Source: Acidobacteriota bacterium (lineage in GTDB: Bacteria; Acidobacteriota; Vicinamibacteria; Vicinamibacterales; CAVVIG01). Taken from it: a stretch of DNA of 5,371 nucleotides. Positions 5,066 to 5,371 of this stretch are shown in pieces; position 1 is the first letter of the stretch; each line of letters begins with the position of its first letter. Made by a program: the position numbers and the translations under genes. Under the pieces are notes generated by a model. It worked only from the letters and a program-made list of their open reading frames with translations. It did not search any database and had not been told where the DNA came from. The stretch spans positions 1 to 5,371 of the forward strand of contig QHWK01000360.1 in NCBI GenBank assembly GCA_003223775.1, given 5' to 3'.

Positions 5066-5371
5066 CTACTTCTTGCCCTTCTTCGGCTTCTCGACCTGCG
5101 CGACCTTCAGCTTCTTCGCGGTCACGGCCTTGCGCACGATCACGTAGCCGGTCGGCGCGCCGGGGATGCCGCCTTCGACGATCAGCAGATGATTGTCTAC
5201 GTCGACGCGCAGCACCTTCAGGTTGTGAATCGTCACGCGGCCGCCGCCCATCCGTCCGGCGGCGCGCATCCCTTTGACGACGCGCGACGGGAACGACGAG
5301 GCGCCGATCGATCCGGGCGCGCGGTGGAACATCGAGCCGTGCGTCGCCGCGCCGCCGGCGAAGTGATGCCG
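5066..5371 (-). CDS. rplC: 50S ribosomal protein L3 (partial, N-terminus beyond window)
   Basis: L3 is one of the two proteins that initiate large-subunit assembly, and its loop approaches the peptidyl transferase centre. Only the last 101 residues are visible; the family is about 210 residues. The gene enters from the right edge in frame as RHHFAGGAATHGSMFHRAPG, so the Met at 5332 is internal and not a start. The conserved central-loop block is THGSMFHRAPGSIGASSFPS, followed by GMRAAGRMGGGRVTIHNLKV and the C-terminal strands DVDNHLLIVEGGIPGAPTGYVIVRKA. A lysine-rich tail ends the protein. E. coli L3 has GSIGQNQTPG in the loop, including the glutamine methylated by PrmB; here neither Gln is present. 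The TAG stop is 4 nt before rplD. Confidence 0.97.
   Translation of the reverse strand, partial: RHHFAGGAATHGSMFHRAPGSIGASSFPSRVVKGMRAAGRMGGGRVTIHNLKVLRVDVDNHLLIVEGGIPGAPTGYVIVRKAVTAKKLKVAQVEKPKKGKK

Overview
The window is an internal slice of the bacterial S10 ribosomal-protein operon running into the start of the spc operon. All genes lie on the minus strand, so transcription runs from the right end towards the left end. In transcription order the genes are rplC (5' end cut off by the window edge), rplD, rplW, rplB, rpsS, rplV, rpsC, rplP, rpmC, rpsQ, rplN and rplX (3' end cut off by the window edge). This is the textbook order, with no gene missing, inserted or rearranged. Every complete gene is full length and has the conserved family residues. 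The plus-strand open frames are GC-driven shadows.

The DNA is GC-rich with strong G/C at third codon positions. The ribosomal protein sequences look like those of a free-living bacterium with high-GC DNA. The short-repeat hairpins in the spacers recall GC-rich environmental lineages such as Acidobacteriota, but this placement is an inference with low confidence. No marker in the window settles the phylum.

Most junctions are tight. There are 4-nt ATGA stop/start overlaps at rplD/rplW and rplP/rpmC. Zero to 15 nt separate rplC/rplD, rplW/rplB, rpsS/rplV, rpmC/rpsQ and rplN/rplX. The rplV/rpsC spacer is 42 nt and holds a perfect 8-bp stem touching the rpsC Shine-Dalgarno sequence. No promoter or U-tract terminator is evident, so the genes are most simply read as one polycistronic unit whose products assemble into the 30S (S19, S3, S17) and 50S (L3, L4, L23, L2, L22, L16, L29, L14, L24) subunits.

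The unusual part is the three long spacers: rplB/rpsS (75 nt), rpsC/rplP (112 nt) and rpsQ/rplN (102 nt). Each is almost filled by a large hairpin whose two arms are themselves short tandem repeats. Two use the same 7-bp unit (ATGGCTG/CAGCCAT). The third uses a 9-bp unit (CGGGTGGGT facing ACCTACCTG). These repeat-built hairpins, fitted exactly between essential co-transcribed genes, are the best candidates for an undescribed element. Other oddities are an anti-Shine-Dalgarno-like ACCTCCT directly before the rplP start, an Ala/Gly-rich tail on S19, a basic tail on L22, and a His-to-Leu change in the conserved L2 loop.
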